NCBI GenBank assembly: GCA_009760855.2
Contig: WPIO01000023.1
Span: forward strand, 1 to 64,000
Direction: 5' to 3'
DNA: 64,000 nt
Source of the DNA: Cristatella mucedo
Taxonomy: Eukaryota > Bryozoa > Phylactolaemata > Cristatellidae
Part shown: positions 9,330 through 22,900 of the stretch, one piece after another
How the letters are laid out: each line of letters starts with the position of its first letter
How positions within the stretch are numbered: the stretch's first letter is position 1
Made by a program: the position numbers and the translations under genes
The notes under the pieces: model-generated
Told to the model about the DNA's origin: nothing
The model's input: the letters and a program-made list of their open reading frames with translations, nothing else
The model's database searches: none

Positions 9330-9807
9330 CCGGCGAAGCCTTAATCGTGGAGGCCACACTGCCCGGCAGTCCACTAAAAAAATGACGGTACAGGAGAGAC
9401 TCTTTTGCGGCGCCGCTTAAGTCTGGCATCGCTCGCCTGAGCAGCCGCTTTAAATCGTACACAAAGTCCCGCACCGGCTCGCCGTCCTACAGGACTCGGC
9501 CTTCAAAGTCGCGGAGGTACTCGCCGCGGTACTCCTCAGGCAAGAATACCTCCTCTAACGCTTCCTTTACGTCTGTTGTCGTTCGCTTTCCAGCAAATGT
9601 AAAGCGCCTAGAAAGAGATTAAGTTCTCTGAGGGCGCTTTATCAAGTGCAATATTATTGTTATATTATTATTTCCGATTTCTAGTCGCAGATATACGGTG
9701 AGCGCCTCGCGCCAGCCGTTTGACCACGCGCACGCATCAAGGCGTTCAATCCAGAGGTCGAGCGGCGATCGGTCGCCATACACTGGCGGCATCATTGTGG
9801 TGGCCAT
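9330..9807 (-). pseudogene. Ty3/gypsy gag, interrupted by a LINE 3' end
   Basis: Starts MATTMMPPVYGDRSPLDLWI, a typical capsid beginning, and runs to about 9680, where a 78-base LINE tail (9595-9672, opposite orientation) is inserted. Capsid sequence resumes at about 9600 (TFAGKRTTTDVKEAL, LPEEYRGEYLRDFEG) with an in-frame stop before DGEPVRDFVYDLKRLL, and fades near 9330. Confidence 0.7.
9595..9672 (+). mobile_element. L2/CR1-like LINE, 3' end only
   Basis: Carries only the LINE 3' terminus: CAGCAAATGT, the stem AAAGCGCC / GGCGCTTT enclosing AGAGATTAAGTTCTCT, and a short A/T tail of TTA units. It interrupts the gag remnant, so it is a younger, extremely 5'-truncated insertion. Confidence 0.8.
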
Positions 9808-10240
9808 TCTCTGCTACCATTGTTGCATGCTGCCGTGGCTCCGGCAGCAGCAGTGCTAGTGGAGACTCGCGGAGACACAGCGAGCGAACGTGCGCCGTAA
9901 ACGAGACTCTCCTTCATTACTCTCAGCGGGCACGTATGTGGGAGCCCAATCAGTCGCGGCAGACGACAATAAATGTAATCTGCACTAGTGGCCTGACGCT
10001 GCGCCGCATCAATGGCTTAACTATAGGCCACAGGTGAGGTATGTACACTTGTGTCAGGCGCTTCGCTAATTACAACAGCAGAAGCCGCAGGCGCACACAA
10101 CGCTGGCATCTTGATTCTTGGATGCTGTGTGGTTTAATCTGTGTTGGACATGCTTACAAAACCCAAAACCCAATCCACGCTCTCGGATTTTGGAGAGCAG
10201 CATTTTTTAATGTTCGTATCGGCTCCTATGGTAATTAATC
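9808..10240. other. Region upstream of the Ty3/gypsy gag; LTR not delimited
   Basis: This should hold the 5' leader and LTR of the minus-strand element. A minus-strand ACATTTATTG run and GC-rich promoter-like sequence are present, but no second copy exists in the window to define LTR limits. I see no gene. Confidence 0.4.
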
Positions 10241-10241
10241 A

Positions 10242-11110
10242 TAATTATAATTAAGAATTCGTTATAGCACCCTCCGATAACTCAATCTCTTTCTAGACAC
10301 TTCACACTTTGCTGCAAAGGAAGCACGATCGAATGGCTAGTGGTAGCATGCTCAATGACGACAAGCGCGACATCGAGTCAGCATGCAACTGTGGTTAGTG
10401 GCAGCGTGCACAGTGTCGGCACGCGTAGGCGCACAAAGAACGAATCGCATGGACTCACTAAATGCTGCGATAAATAGGTGCGCTTCTAGTTTCTTTCTAA
10501 CTGTGGTCAAGTCGGCGGATGCTTGAAGCAAGTCGGAAGTGAGTTCCAGGCTCTGGGAGCATACGAACTAAAGGCACGGTCTCCAAAGATTTTGATGTCG
10601 GTTACAGGTACAGCTTAACGGCTGGAGTCGGAGGAGCGGGTGGTGCTTAAATGGTGGCTTCTGCTAAACCAACCAGATTATGGCTGATAAGCATGATTCG
10701 CGATTGGTGCAGCGCCGACAAGTCAGCCGTGCTACAAGGTTCAGACGTCACAAGTATTAATCATACGTCAGCTGATACTAACAAAATTACGAGCGCAGTG
10801 TTTGCGAGCTATTTCTGACCGGTGGTGAAAGCCGCATGCCATATTTGTTACAGCATGTCGGCTAGTCGAATTGAGTAGTAGTTCGGGCGAGTACGCCGGA
10901 GATAGAGAGTGATGGTACCAAAAAGTGAGGGGCAGAACCGTGAATTCAATACGCTTCTTGATGAGAATACAGTGTATGTCGGTGAGAAGTGGTGCTAAAT
11001 GGTAGTTGCGACGTTCACGACCGATGCGGCACGGTGTTTGGAACGTCTGTGAGCGCCTTATTGCACAGGCCGCATGCGTAACCGCCTATCGCAACCACGA
11101 GTAACTTGGC
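10242..11110 (-). mobile_element. L2/CR1-like LINE copy, 3' half, with an internal divergent stretch
   Basis: Begins (LINE 3' end at the low coordinate) with TTATAGCACCCTCCGATAACTC, the reverse complement of the family stem-loop, followed by the 3' UTR words GCAAAGGAAGCACGATCGAATGG and ATGCTC. C-terminal RT-ORF sequence follows (gagttccaggctctgggagc, about 10540). Family sequence returns at about 10960-11110 after an unrelated or highly diverged stretch (10640-10900). Confidence 0.75.
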
Positions 11111-11378
11111 GGATAAATATTCCTGCTAGCTCAGCAGAAACTGGTCTCATTATCCCAAGTTTGGTTTGATTTTGTGCTTTAGAAATGCGAAACGCTTGTC
11201 TTTAGCCAGCAAATCCTCAAGGGGGCGGGGCAGCTACCTGCAGCGACCTTCACGAGGTCAATGTTGAGGTCAGCTGGTTGGCGCATGACAGTAGGCGGCC
11301 CTGGCCCCTCTGTGCGGCGCTCAGTTTTCACGGCTGCGCTGGTTTTGACGATCGTGCCGCCTCGCGGCGAACTTGAGA

Positions 11379-11462
11379 ATGTCAACGACAGACCGGTCAG
11401 CCAGCCAGCTGTTCTCCAAAGCCTCTCGTTTGGACCGTGAAGACGCTGCGAATAGAGAGCAG
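11379..11462 (+). CDS. Transporter exon 1 (putative)
   Basis: ATG at 11379 gives 28 hydrophilic residues ([12 protein letters not shown]...) ending at a consensus donor CAG|GTAAGTG. Phase 0 fits exon 2. The hydrophilic cytoplasmic N-terminus suits the family. No conserved motif supports it, so it is the least certain exon. Confidence 0.55.
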
Positions 11463-11982
11463 GTAAGTGAGCAGCTACAGGTCAGTCCGTGCGACTCGCT
11501 TATGGAGGAGCTCAGCGGCTAGAACGCGTCCTCTTTTGTCGCCTGCTTGGCTCCTGTATATACTGCCCCCTGTCTTTGACAGATGACGGTCGCACCTCAT
11601 GCTCACAAACTGACCATTCTTACGGCCACTGTGTTCATTACTGGCGAGATGGCAGGCAGCGGCGTTTTGGCTCTTCCGAAAGCGATTGAGCAGACTGGTA
11701 AGTAGCTGCCATAGCTCTCGCAGCGTTTTGCCGGCGACTTTTATTGGGCAATGGACCACCATGAAGACACACAAGATCACGATATAACTCTGGGACGGGC
11801 GGTCAAAGTACGGGCAGAGCAAATGGAGTGGTTAGAATGCTCGGCAGCGATGCTCCAGGCTTCTCTCGCTCTCTCTCCCTAAATCCTTACATACTACATA
11901 CGCACACAAACATATATACACGCACGCATGCACGCACTTGCACACACACTTGACGAAGAGAGAGAGAGAGCCACCAATGCGG

Positions 11983-12032
<50 letters not shown>

Positions 12033-14683
12033 TGTGTGTGTATTTGTGTGTGTGTGTGTGTGTTCACGAGCGGTACACTGACTGAGGCAGAGCTATCATT
12101 AATCTTAAATGCAGCGCCTAAGCGAAGTTTTCTGCGACAACTGGGCTTTCTGGTGATTCACTGACAATGCCTCCGTAGGTTGGATTGGACTTTTTCTGCT
12201 GGCGTTCTGTGCTGCTGCCGCAGGATACGCAGGTATCTTACTTGGAAAGTGCTGGATCATTCTTGAAGAGCGCTTTCCTCACTACAAAGAGAGCTGCCGT
12301 GATCCTTACCCATCGATCGGCTATGAAGCATTTGGTAAAGTTGGAAGGTGCGATGTACTCTACTACTAGCCTTTTCTTTATTTCTCACTGTAGCAAGGAC
12401 AATCGTACACGTGACACTTTTTTCTTGCTGTACTTGTTATCCACCGCATGTGTCTAATTAGGTAAAGAGCTTAATGCAATATATTTACATCTACTATGAG
12501 GCTCTACCCTGCATCATCTTCTTTATTTTGTCTTTAAATGCACTACCAAGTTCATTAACACCCTGCATGGTTGAGCCGTGTGCGCTCTATTCATATCTGA
12601 AGTGTTTTCCCGACATTCTCAGGAACTTTTTTACTTTAGTGGGTCTCACCGCTAGTACTGCTGCCTCCTTTAGCAGAGTTTAATAAGTCACTACGTCCTC
12701 GTTGAGGGCTTATTGTGTTGCCTGGCCATCACTGGTTTTATACGGCAGTAATTTACATTATAACTTAGTGGGATATTTCAGAACTTTGATGTCAATGATC
12801 AGTGATCACCCAGCAAGCCTTGGTAGTATGAAATAACTAAGGGATTTTTTAAGGAGTCTTCCCTTTCGCAACTTATTCTCACTCTCTTGCCGAAAGAATC
12901 CTTAAGAACAATCTAAGCTTTCATATCAGGGCAGACGACACGAAGCTCCATTTTAGCCTGGACCTATTCTCGGCTTTCCGGTACCTCCGAGTTTCACAGC
13001 TTTCTTGCAGGTTGTATTGCCAACATTTGCAAGTAGGCGACTTTTTATTTTCGTAAATTTAGCTACACCAAAACCAACCTTATAGCCGTGAGCCAACCTG
13101 GTGTCACCCACAGTGCCACAGTTCTTACGCAACGACATCTACTCTCCTGCTGCCGACTGTGGCACATCCTTTCCAACTGCCCTGACCTGCTGCTTCCGTG
13201 CTACTCACTACCTCAACTGCCCTCCTCACTCAGCTATGCTTCTCACTTTCTGTTTTCCGTGGTTATGCAATTAACATTGTACAAAGTATGAGACCAGTCA
13301 TCTATTGGTTTGGTTTGCTTTGTCAAATGTGCTGTGATAACCTGGTGGTGAGCCGTGATGGCACACTTGGTAAGGGGGTTGCTTTTCGCAACCTCGGTCC
13401 CGAAGTCGTGGGTTCGAATCCTGCGGTGGGCGATCCTTTATCGCTGCTGCAAGTGGTGGTGATAGCCGTAAAGGCTCTTCTGTCGCTATACAAAAGAGGA
13501 TATTAATCAGCTAGTATCATAGTATCTTATCGCGTGAGGCCTGTCGGCTTTTTTCTAGCCGTTGGCTATACTCGTGGTGTGTGTTTTGTGTTAGTGTATA
13601 TATTTGCCGTGCATTCACGGTTTGTCTGGTTTGCCATCGGCACATTGTTCAATGTAGAGCTTTTTCAAGAACCGGCTGGAGGCTGCTATTTCTTATTACT
13701 CAACGGTCATGCTAAGAATTGGCTGTTTTACTATGTGCTACTTTGTGTCACTTAACATGAATAACCAGATTGTAATTTTTCAATGTCTGCATGCATTTGT
13801 AACTGAAGCTTCAGCGGTTCTTACTCACCGCAGCCAGCCCCTAACTGACATGATGCATGCATGTGGATTTGACTGCACAGGTACATGGTGTCAGCGTCCA
13901 TCGATTTCACCCTGTTTGGGGTCGGTGTTGTGTTCTTGCTTCTCGCCTCGGAAAACATCGGTGAGCTGCTGTCACATGTGAACGTCAAAATCTCGGCCTG
14001 TTACTTGATGCTCATTGTTGGTGGTGTGCTGATACCCGTGGTTTGGCTGGGTACACCCAAGGACTTTTGGTGAGCTACAGGCCAGTGCAACTGGCATCTG
14101 CCAATGCGTGCTCGGTGCCTCGCTCTGCTCAAGCCACTCCTATTTCACCTGCTGCTATTGGCAGGTGGGTGGGCTTATACTGCCCGTTGTAAGGTCAGGC
14201 TGTGCTATACATTTGACGATGCTGCATGGTGTGTCGGGGATAAAAGTTCACAGTGCAGGGCACCATCTGTGCCGGCGGCCCTTGAAGGAAGGGCTGTACC
14301 TCTCTTTGGGTGGCAGCTCGTGCTGATTACGAAATTTGGCTTGAAAGGCAATCTGGGATGCATGAGCCTGTTGGCTGCACCGGTTGGAGCTACAGCGTAA
14401 GCTGCTGGGATTAGCATGATTACGATATATCGATCGCCTGACTGGTCAATCCCAGCCTGCCGATGCAAGCTGCTGCTATCCTGCTGGAAGCCCAACTTTA
14501 TTTCAACCAAACATGGTCTAGGATGTCGAAATTTCTAGGCTAAACCTGCTGGCCCTGCAGTTTATCCTGGCTGTTTTATGAAAACCCAACAGTGGGAACC
14601 AGTGTCTGTGTAATGATACTAATAAGTTAGTTATAAGGGCCAGATAAATTTCAGCACAGCAGCTGTGTCTGCCGAGCATCCAT

Positions 14684-14764
<81 letters not shown>

Positions 14765-17700
14765 TGGTTCTTCTGCTGTGATATACTGAGCATGCTGATG
14801 TAAAACTACTGGTCTGCTCCAGCATTCCCCCCACTATTTCAGCTATTTGTAATGTTCTATAAAAGTTAACAGGTGGGGCTGAAAAACTTGTCTTACATTA
14901 CATCTGTGGGCATCTACGGCATGGGCCGTATAGGTACATGTAACGGCATGCATCGTAGCTTGTATTGGATTTGTCTCAAAATCTTTGCCGTCAGTAGCAA
15001 AATTTCACAGCAGCAGGTTAACAATAGTGTAATGCAGAAAAGGGAAACTAGCAACCGAATGAGCTAAAACTAGCCCCAGATGGTTCACAGGACACGTTAA
15101 TGTTGACATAGCACATGCCAATAAAGTTACCAACTTGAGAATTCCCTGGAGTGGCATCGAAAGGCGACTCATGCAACCTATAGCAGAACGATGGCTAGTG
15201 GAGCATATGCACGCTAGGTGGCCGCAAGATTGAATGCCGACTGCGCCGCCGCAGAGGTCGACCGATTGTGGTAAAATTAAACTTCGAGAAAGCAGAAACT
15301 GACTAGAGGAGATCCCCATTGCGTAGATAGATTGCATCTCATCACCGGTTGGCCCCTAACTTTAGGCGGCTCTGATCCTTACTATTCTTTCTTGCTCAAT
15401 TGAGTCTTATATTCTCATTCTTTCACACTCCCGAAAGTTGTGCAACTGAATCCAATACTCGACATCATCCGATACTTGCAATAGTGTCAAGCTTGTCTTT
15501 ATGCAATAACCGAGGGACTGGCTGACAGCGGCTGTCATGGAAGTCTGCCCTTACATAGAGCCTAAGCTGAGAACCGTTTACGTGCTATAGCCGGCCGAAA
15601 TTGGCACTTGTGAATACGGGAAGTTTGGTTTAGGTTTGCCCAAGCACATTTAAAATGAAGAAAGGAGCAATTATTTATATTGCACAGCAAGCGCTTGCCA
15701 TGCCGTCAGTGCTCAACGTGGTAATGGAAATGAAAAGGGATCAATGGTCATCGGTTGGGTGCTCTCACGTGACTTGCATGCAAGCATTGCTTGCAGCAGG
15801 GAAGAAGATCGACGTCGATTAGTTACAGACTGCAGTCAGTTCGTTGCACAAGTGCAAACAATGTCAGCCGTGAGGCAGTAGAGCCAAAGCCTATCAAACG
15901 ACAGTCTGCCCTCTGTGGCACCAACGACTAAATCCGGAACAAGCCTTTCTAAAGTGCAAACGGGATGGCAAGCACGATGATGCAAGTCTGTGCTCCTGTT
16001 CAATTATGCAGCTAGTTGTAGCCGACTTTCCTGTACCTCTGTGGTTCTCGTAATGCAAGTATTCACTTCTTGCCAGCCATCCTGCCAGTTGCAGCTACCT
16101 GCATGCTGCTTGGTCAGCGCTTGAACCCAAGACGAAGCTGGAGCATTACGATGCTGGTGTAAATCGTAGAGTGTATTTTGCTCATCCGTGATCAGATTAT
16201 CCCAACTTTGACCTTGGCAGGGACAGCCAGTAGTAGGAAGCCATGGCCGTACCAACAAGTTTTTTCCTGACATAGTTTTTGGTTCGGTTCGAGGACGGCA
16301 GTGACTTGCCCCTTTCGGTGTGGTCACAGTGCTGACAGACGTTAGGGAGTCTTTATGAAGGTCAGATTGAGCAAGAAAGAATAGCAAGGATCATAGCTGC
16401 TTAAAGGTATAGCCGGCCAGTGCTGAGATGTGATCCAGCTGCACTATTAGTAATTTTTTTCAGTGGGAGTTACTGCTTTCCTTTAGTTTAATTTAGAAAA
16501 ATTGGTCGATGTCTACGAGACCACGATCTGATATTTATGCAGCTGGTAATTAATGTCACGATCTCAGTAGATGGTTGTGCTTTGTCAACCACCTTTCTGC
16601 TACAGATTATATGCTCTGCATATTGTTGAGACATTAACCTAAAATTCAGTTACTGCTACTAGGTGGTAATTCAACAGCTTCATTTACACAGCACCTGAAT
16701 AGCCTTAGTGACACTCATTCCACTTGCAGCCGGCATTGAAGAATTGTCGGCTGCATGACTCGAATCCACGATCTTTGTTGTGGATTTTGGGCACCGTGCC
16801 ACTAGATTGGAAGCCACAGCCGATCATGAGTGGTTCCCCTTGCAGCCGACTAAAATGTCTGTACTTTGTTAGTGCTACAGGCTTATGCTCTAATAATGAT
16901 AATAATAATAGGACACTAGATAAAGTACCCTCAGAGAACTCAATCCCTTTCTAGGCACTTTACATTTGCTGCAAAGCAGGCACGATCGAATGGTTAGTGG
17001 TAGCATGCTCAATAAACAAGAATAATATGGTTAATGGTGACATGCACAGCATCAAGTCAGCATGCAAGTGTGGGTAGAGGCAGAATGCACGTAGTGTCAG
17101 CATGCATAAGCACATAAAGGACGAATCACAGGTACCCACTAAATGCTGTGATAAGTAGGTGCATTGTTTATTTCTTTTTAAATGTGGTCAAGTCAGTGGA
17201 TGTCATAACGGAAGTCGGGAGTGAGTTCCAAGCTTTGGAAGCATACGAACTAAAGGCACGGTCTTCAAAGCATTGGAGGTTTGTATGAGGTATATGTAAA
17301 CAGTTAGATTCCAAAAAGTGGGTGACACGATACTTAGCCTGGTGGGGCAGTAGATCTGATAGGAAGGCTGGAGCCAAAGAATGAAGGGACCTGAAAGTAT
17401 GTGACAAAACCTTGAAGTTTATCCATTGCATGACTGGTAGCCAGTGCAGATCGGCGGAAAGTGGTGTGATGTGGCAACTGCAACGCTCACGAGAGACAAG
17501 CCTATAGGTAGAGTTGTGTACCAGCTGTAAATGCCTGATTGCACATGCCGGTAGACCGGCAAGCAGTGAGTTACAGAAGTCAAGACTGGATGTCACCAAT
17601 GCATGGACCAACTTAGATGTGGTATCCCTGTCTAAACAAGCTCGAATTTTTGCAATGCTACGTAGCTAAACGTAGGTAGACTTGATTGTGGAGCCTGATG

Positions 17701-19341
17701 TGGTCGTCTAACGAAAGGTCACTTTGGAACATGGCACCCAGGTTTCGTGCAGATGCTCCAGGAGATATGCTGGCAGCGCCGATTTTGAGCAATTAGCCTT
17801 TCTAATTTCTGAATCGCACTTGGTTTGCCCATAAGTAGTAAGTTAGTTTTATCATCATTCAATTTAAGAAAGTTTGCTGCCATCCATGTGGGGATGTCAT
17901 CAATGCATGCAGCAGGTTAGTTTGAGATAATTCGATGTGCTCGAGGGCTGGGAGGGATCAAAGCAAAGGTACAACTGAGTGTCATCCGCATAGAAGTGAA
18001 AGTCTAGGTTGTACTTGGCAATCACACCGGCAAGAGGAAGAGTATAAACCGTGAAAAGAGCATGACCAAGCCCTACCACCTTCAGTGGGCATTAGTATGT
18101 GCAGTATGTTCCTTATAATCCTTTCTTGTATGAGGATAAACAATTTTTTTAGCTTAATAAATACAAATGCCGAAGGAAAGTATTGCAACCTGCTATACAA
18201 ATTGTTATCGGATTTTTTTCTTTATAAAATGGCAATTATGCATTCATATGGCTGGTGCTGTTAGATCACTTGGATTTGTCTATTAGCAAAAGCGTATTTC
18301 TTTAATTCAGTTAGAACTGTAATTAAAAAGCACCAGCCAAGGTAAATTCTTAGTCCTTCCTGTAAAAAATTCCCAGTTGCACGTGTCCTTGCTGTGTAAG
18401 TATGTATCAAGGTGGCGATTTTTTGAATCCGTGAATGATTCTCGTTCAGACAACGATCAAGAATGCATTGCTGCCAGTCAGAAAGTTAACCAAATGCCGT
18501 GTCCGGTTGAGCAGCTAGCAGCAGAAGCAGCTGGCATCAGCAGTAGCAGCAACTGCTGCTACTGATTCCGGCATTGCTACTGTACTCGCACAGCTGACCA
18601 TAAATTCTTCTGATGCTGAAGCCCTGTCTGCCCATCCAGTTCGTCATTGATGAGTATGCGTGTGCATGCCACTGCTTTGCAGCTCATGTACTCGAGCTAT
18701 CCTCGTCTTAGGCCGGCTGCTGTGGGCGCAACCATTGCTACATCTGTGGCCTGCATACTTCTTATGGTTACTATCGGGCAGTCAAAGGTCGATGACGTGC
18801 AGCACAGTCCTCAAACTTTTGGTACTTTTTCGCTTGCGTTCGGCACGATTTTATTCTCGTTTGGTGGAGCACCGGCATTTCCGACGATTCAGAGTGACAT
18901 GCAGCACCCACCAAACTTTTCGAAGGCAGTCGTGTGGGGTTTCCTAGGTAAGAGCATTAAGAGCAGGTGGGCAGGTCAGGGCACGAACTCCGGTAGCCGT
19001 TTTGACGTTAGGGTGCATATGACAATATCCTACCTCTACTTAAGAGGTGGACAGTGAGACTAACACCTACTCGGGGCTATAAGTAATTGTGTATCTCATT
19101 ACCGATATGTTTCAAGCAATTTCTTTGAAAGACCAAAACTCAAAGGATCCTTAATATGCAACTAGTTGCGGATACCTGCATGGGATTTTGAAACAGTAAT
19201 GAGGTGGCTATGTATATCCTGAGCAAAGGAAAAAGCTAGGGAAAATGCACACGTTCCTCGCAATTGATATACGTCCCAAAGTGTGCCTCTGCTGCTTGCA
19301 GTAGTATTATTTTGGATCTAGATTACGGTGTGCAAGCTTGC

Positions 19342-19389
<48 letters not shown>

Positions 19390-19830
19390 GCTTTGCACGT
19401 GCCATCGATTAGTTGGCTTCGTTTTGATGCTCACCGTCTATGTGCTCTCCGAAGAAGAAGGTCCACGAATCCGGTTCTGGCACGTTCTCGGCATGGCAAT
19501 GTTTCGGATGCAGCACCTGCACCTGTATTTGTCATGAAAGTTACTGCCTTTAAAGTGCTTTAGTAAATTGATTGAAGAGTGACTTTTTTCATTCAGTGTA
19601 TTATAACGGATTTTTCTACACCAAATGGGGTATGCAAACTGAAAATAAACTCTGCCTGCATACATTTGAAAATGGAGATTTAATTGAACGCCCAAGACAG
19701 GAAAGCAGTAGTTTTTTAAGTTAATGAGCTTGCAAAAGATAAGTGTGAATAGCACCAGCGACTGATTGTTTACAGTGTCTAGTCTAACCATGTCTTGCTT
19801 GTATGACTATTTTGCTACTTAGGAGAGAGA

Positions 19831-19904
<74 letters not shown>

Positions 19905-22900
19905 GAGAGAGAGGGGAGGTCCGAAGAGGCGGCAAGCAGACAAGCGTGCATCCGCTTAGCCCAAACAGGAGGGAAATGTCTTTTGTCTGCCACGACAAAT
20001 CTGATGTAGGCTCGGGCGTGCCTAACTTCAGCAGAGATTGACCTCTCAGCTTCCAAGCAATTGGGTAATCAGTGGTTGCTGTAGATGTCATGTGCAGCTA
20101 GTACAAACGAGATCTAGTATCCAACTATCGGTGGATACTATTTAAATGAGTTGGATAGACTAGACCCGTCTTTTTTAATATTTGCTTGACAGGGGACCTG
20201 CAAACAACTCGCATAAGTGGATGTTTTTTTCTTTTAAGGCCAGCTGGTCAACTAAGCAGCCACTTGCTTCGGTGTTCACAAAATTCTTTCGGAAATGAGA
20301 GACCACTTTCACATAACATAATCAGCTTCGATGCTAATTGAGATTACGATTTTATATATTCAGTTTTAAATTCCATTATATACAGTTTTATATATTTCTG
20401 ATTGTAGTATTAATGTGTCAAGCATCATTCAAGAATATGCATATACTCCTACCTGCCTGTTCTCTCCCGTCAAGGCAGGCTCTGCTTCTGCAACGGTGTA
20501 GCTAGTCTGTTCACAAATCTATGCACTTCCAATAATTCTAGTAGGGTAATTGTTCTATAATTCCAGAAAAAATACAGTTTTGGTTTTTATGCAATCGTTT
20601 TTCTGGTATAGTAAGCGAAAACACGAGAATTCGCTCGTGTTCTCTGTGGAAGTGTGTTAATTTCAGGTGCACCGCTATCGGGGTCACACAAGCAAACTTG
20701 TAAAGAATAATTGTCATTTCCTCTGCTGTCGAGTCGTGCCATATTTTCCATAAAATAAGAATGGGTCTTTGTAATTTTATTCCAGAAGACCCATTAGGGA
20801 ATATTTTTGGAAATGTCTTAATTTTTCATGTACAACAATCTAAATATATTTATGTACAACAATCTATATGTTGATTAATTTATTAACATAGAAAAATGAA
20901 TCGATGGAGGTGGTAACTATTATCTTGTTCGCGTTTTCTTTCGTAATTTTGTAGGTTTGTTATAGCACTTGTGTTTCAGTTCGTTTTGAAATGCTGCCTA
21001 GGGAATTCAAGGCGTAGAGTGGGGTTCTTCAAATATATCGATCCATCAAGTTTTCATCCTTACGTTACGTTTTGATCCTTCGTAATGCCATTCTAACTTT
21101 TTCTAAGCTTCATAATTAATGCTCCATTCCTTTACTTTCAGTGTACGTCTTTAAGCTAATGCCAGAGGATATTATCCAAATTTCTCACATTCCCTTTACT
21201 GGGGCTTATTTTTGCGGTAGAGCTTATATTACGAACATTCTGAAAAATCATGCTAATGCCTATTTTCTAGTTAGGTCTTATTTTCTAGGAATTATGGTAA
21301 GGAGTTTAAATAACACTTACTAATAGAACAATAAATATGTAGACAATACGCAATAATAAATAAACAATAACTAGAAACGAAAGTTGTTTTACAGAGTGTA
21401 ATCAGTTCGTGGAAGTACCCAATTATCGTGCTTAGAACAACATGGACAATCACTCATAATAGCAGTCCAGGGGATTCTATGTAGTAGGACCTCTGGGGCT
21501 AATAACGTGTGCTGAATAATGAACAGTTACACATGCAAAGTATGTTGCGACGACTTTACTAGGGCGAGTGGAAAGGTGAGAAGAGTAGACATGTCTTCAG
21601 CCAAAATTTATTAAGTCAAAATCAATGCAGGTAATGGCAGAAGCCGGAAGCAAGCTCCAGGCTCCTGATTCCTAGCTCCTGTTTACCGTCTTGGTGCATA
21701 CCAACTGATGCAGCAGGATCGCAGCTTGCCTTGCTAGCAGTCGACGTTTAATGCTGGAAGTTCAGGTCGGCCAGCTTTGCTGCTGCTGGTTAGCTGTCAC
21801 ATGCAGTTCCTAAATGGTGCAAGAAAAGCATGGTCATTCTCCGATTTTGTAGGCCTGGTGTTAATGTACTTTCCGGTAGCAGCCATTGGATATTTTGCTT
21901 ATGGTAAAGTCGTGGAAGACAATATACTGCAGTCACTTCCAAGTGGAGGGCTGTTGTATGCCGTGGAAATATTGATAACTGCTCATCTGATCTTTGCATT
22001 CGTGATAGTCCTAAATCCTTTATGTCAAGAATTCGAGAAGTGGTTTCACATTCCTACAAGTGAGTATTTGACGTGTTTTCTGTATACTCCTTATATATTA
22101 CTTGTATATTATTTTAAGCTGCATTGATTTGTTGCTTTGGCTGATACCATCAAATGGGATGTGGTAAGTTTATTTATATTGCAATTGGCAGAGAAATTCA
22201 AACTATGCACATTTCTATGTCATGCAATGCTTGCACAGAAACTTTGCGAATCGTGGAAATCAACCCAATCTAAAGAAATGCGGTTTAAAAAATGGAAGCC
22301 ACAAAATATGATGGTAGGATTAATACGAGGAAGCAATAAATATTCCAAATCGTGCATGCTGTCGCCTTAGTTAGCCTACTTAAGTTTGAAAAACATGAGA
22401 AAAAATACTTGTTCGGTGGCTTCCCAATTGGTTTGGGCACATTTGTGGTTTTCAAAAGATAGTATTATTGGCTGAATCATCCTAGCACAACCAATAAAAA
22501 AATGGTTTATGTGCCAAGTATCGCCTTCTCGAAGAGTTCATCTCAATGGCTGTTTCGGGACTTCTTTAGGAATGGACATGGTTTGAGGCATCCGGTTTTT
22601 ACGAATGAGCAGACGTAGGTCAGATCAGTTCAAGACTGCAGGAAATGGTAGGGCTGTTGTATGGCGAAACCAGCTACTGCGTTTCTTGGTAAAAGCCAAG
22701 CTGTGAGAAAACCGAATAACAATTCTTTAAAAGTCTTGGTAAAAACCCGAGATGCTAAAACTATGGCGATCTGCCTATTTTAGAAAGTTTCCAGTGAGGT
22801 TATGAGAGGGCAGAGCAATTTAATTAATCGAATATAGACTTTGCCGAGGAGTGTTCGAGAGGGTTTCCCTGCTTGTCTGGACCTGCACAAGTCGTGCAGC

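Larger units (their letters stand above)
7120..9807 (-). mobile_element. Decayed Ty3/gypsy retrotransposon gag-pol block
   Basis: In minus-strand order: gag (9807-9330), CCHC zinc knuckle (about 9045-8998), aspartic protease core (about 8810-8770), reverse transcriptase (8257-7485) and RNase H (7469-7122). This is the gag-pro-RT-RH order of Ty3/gypsy, with an integrase scrap further along (6505-6205). Many stops and frame changes make it inactive. No matching LTR pair could be delimited with confidence, so the element ends are approximate. Confidence 0.8.

Noticed and set aside
9900-10040. Primer binding site and 5' LTR of the 7.1-9.8 kb Ty3/gypsy element
   Set aside because: No complement to a known tRNA 3' end and no second LTR copy to set limits.
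13343-13513. Functional tRNA gene
   Set aside because: A and B boxes are present, but no cloverleaf with a proper acceptor stem forms, and the unit recurs with a long non-tRNA body; it is a SINE.
14104-14400. Small secreted protein gene with a signal-peptide-like start
   Set aside because: Lies within a transporter intron on the same strand, has no recognised homology, and its frame is not supported by any splice or start context.
14631-14834. Arg/Glu repeat ORF across (CT)n
   Set aside because: Artefact of the dinucleotide tract; the same applies to ORFs over the tracts at 11.95, 19.35, 19.82, 37.3, 46.9 and 49.1 kb.
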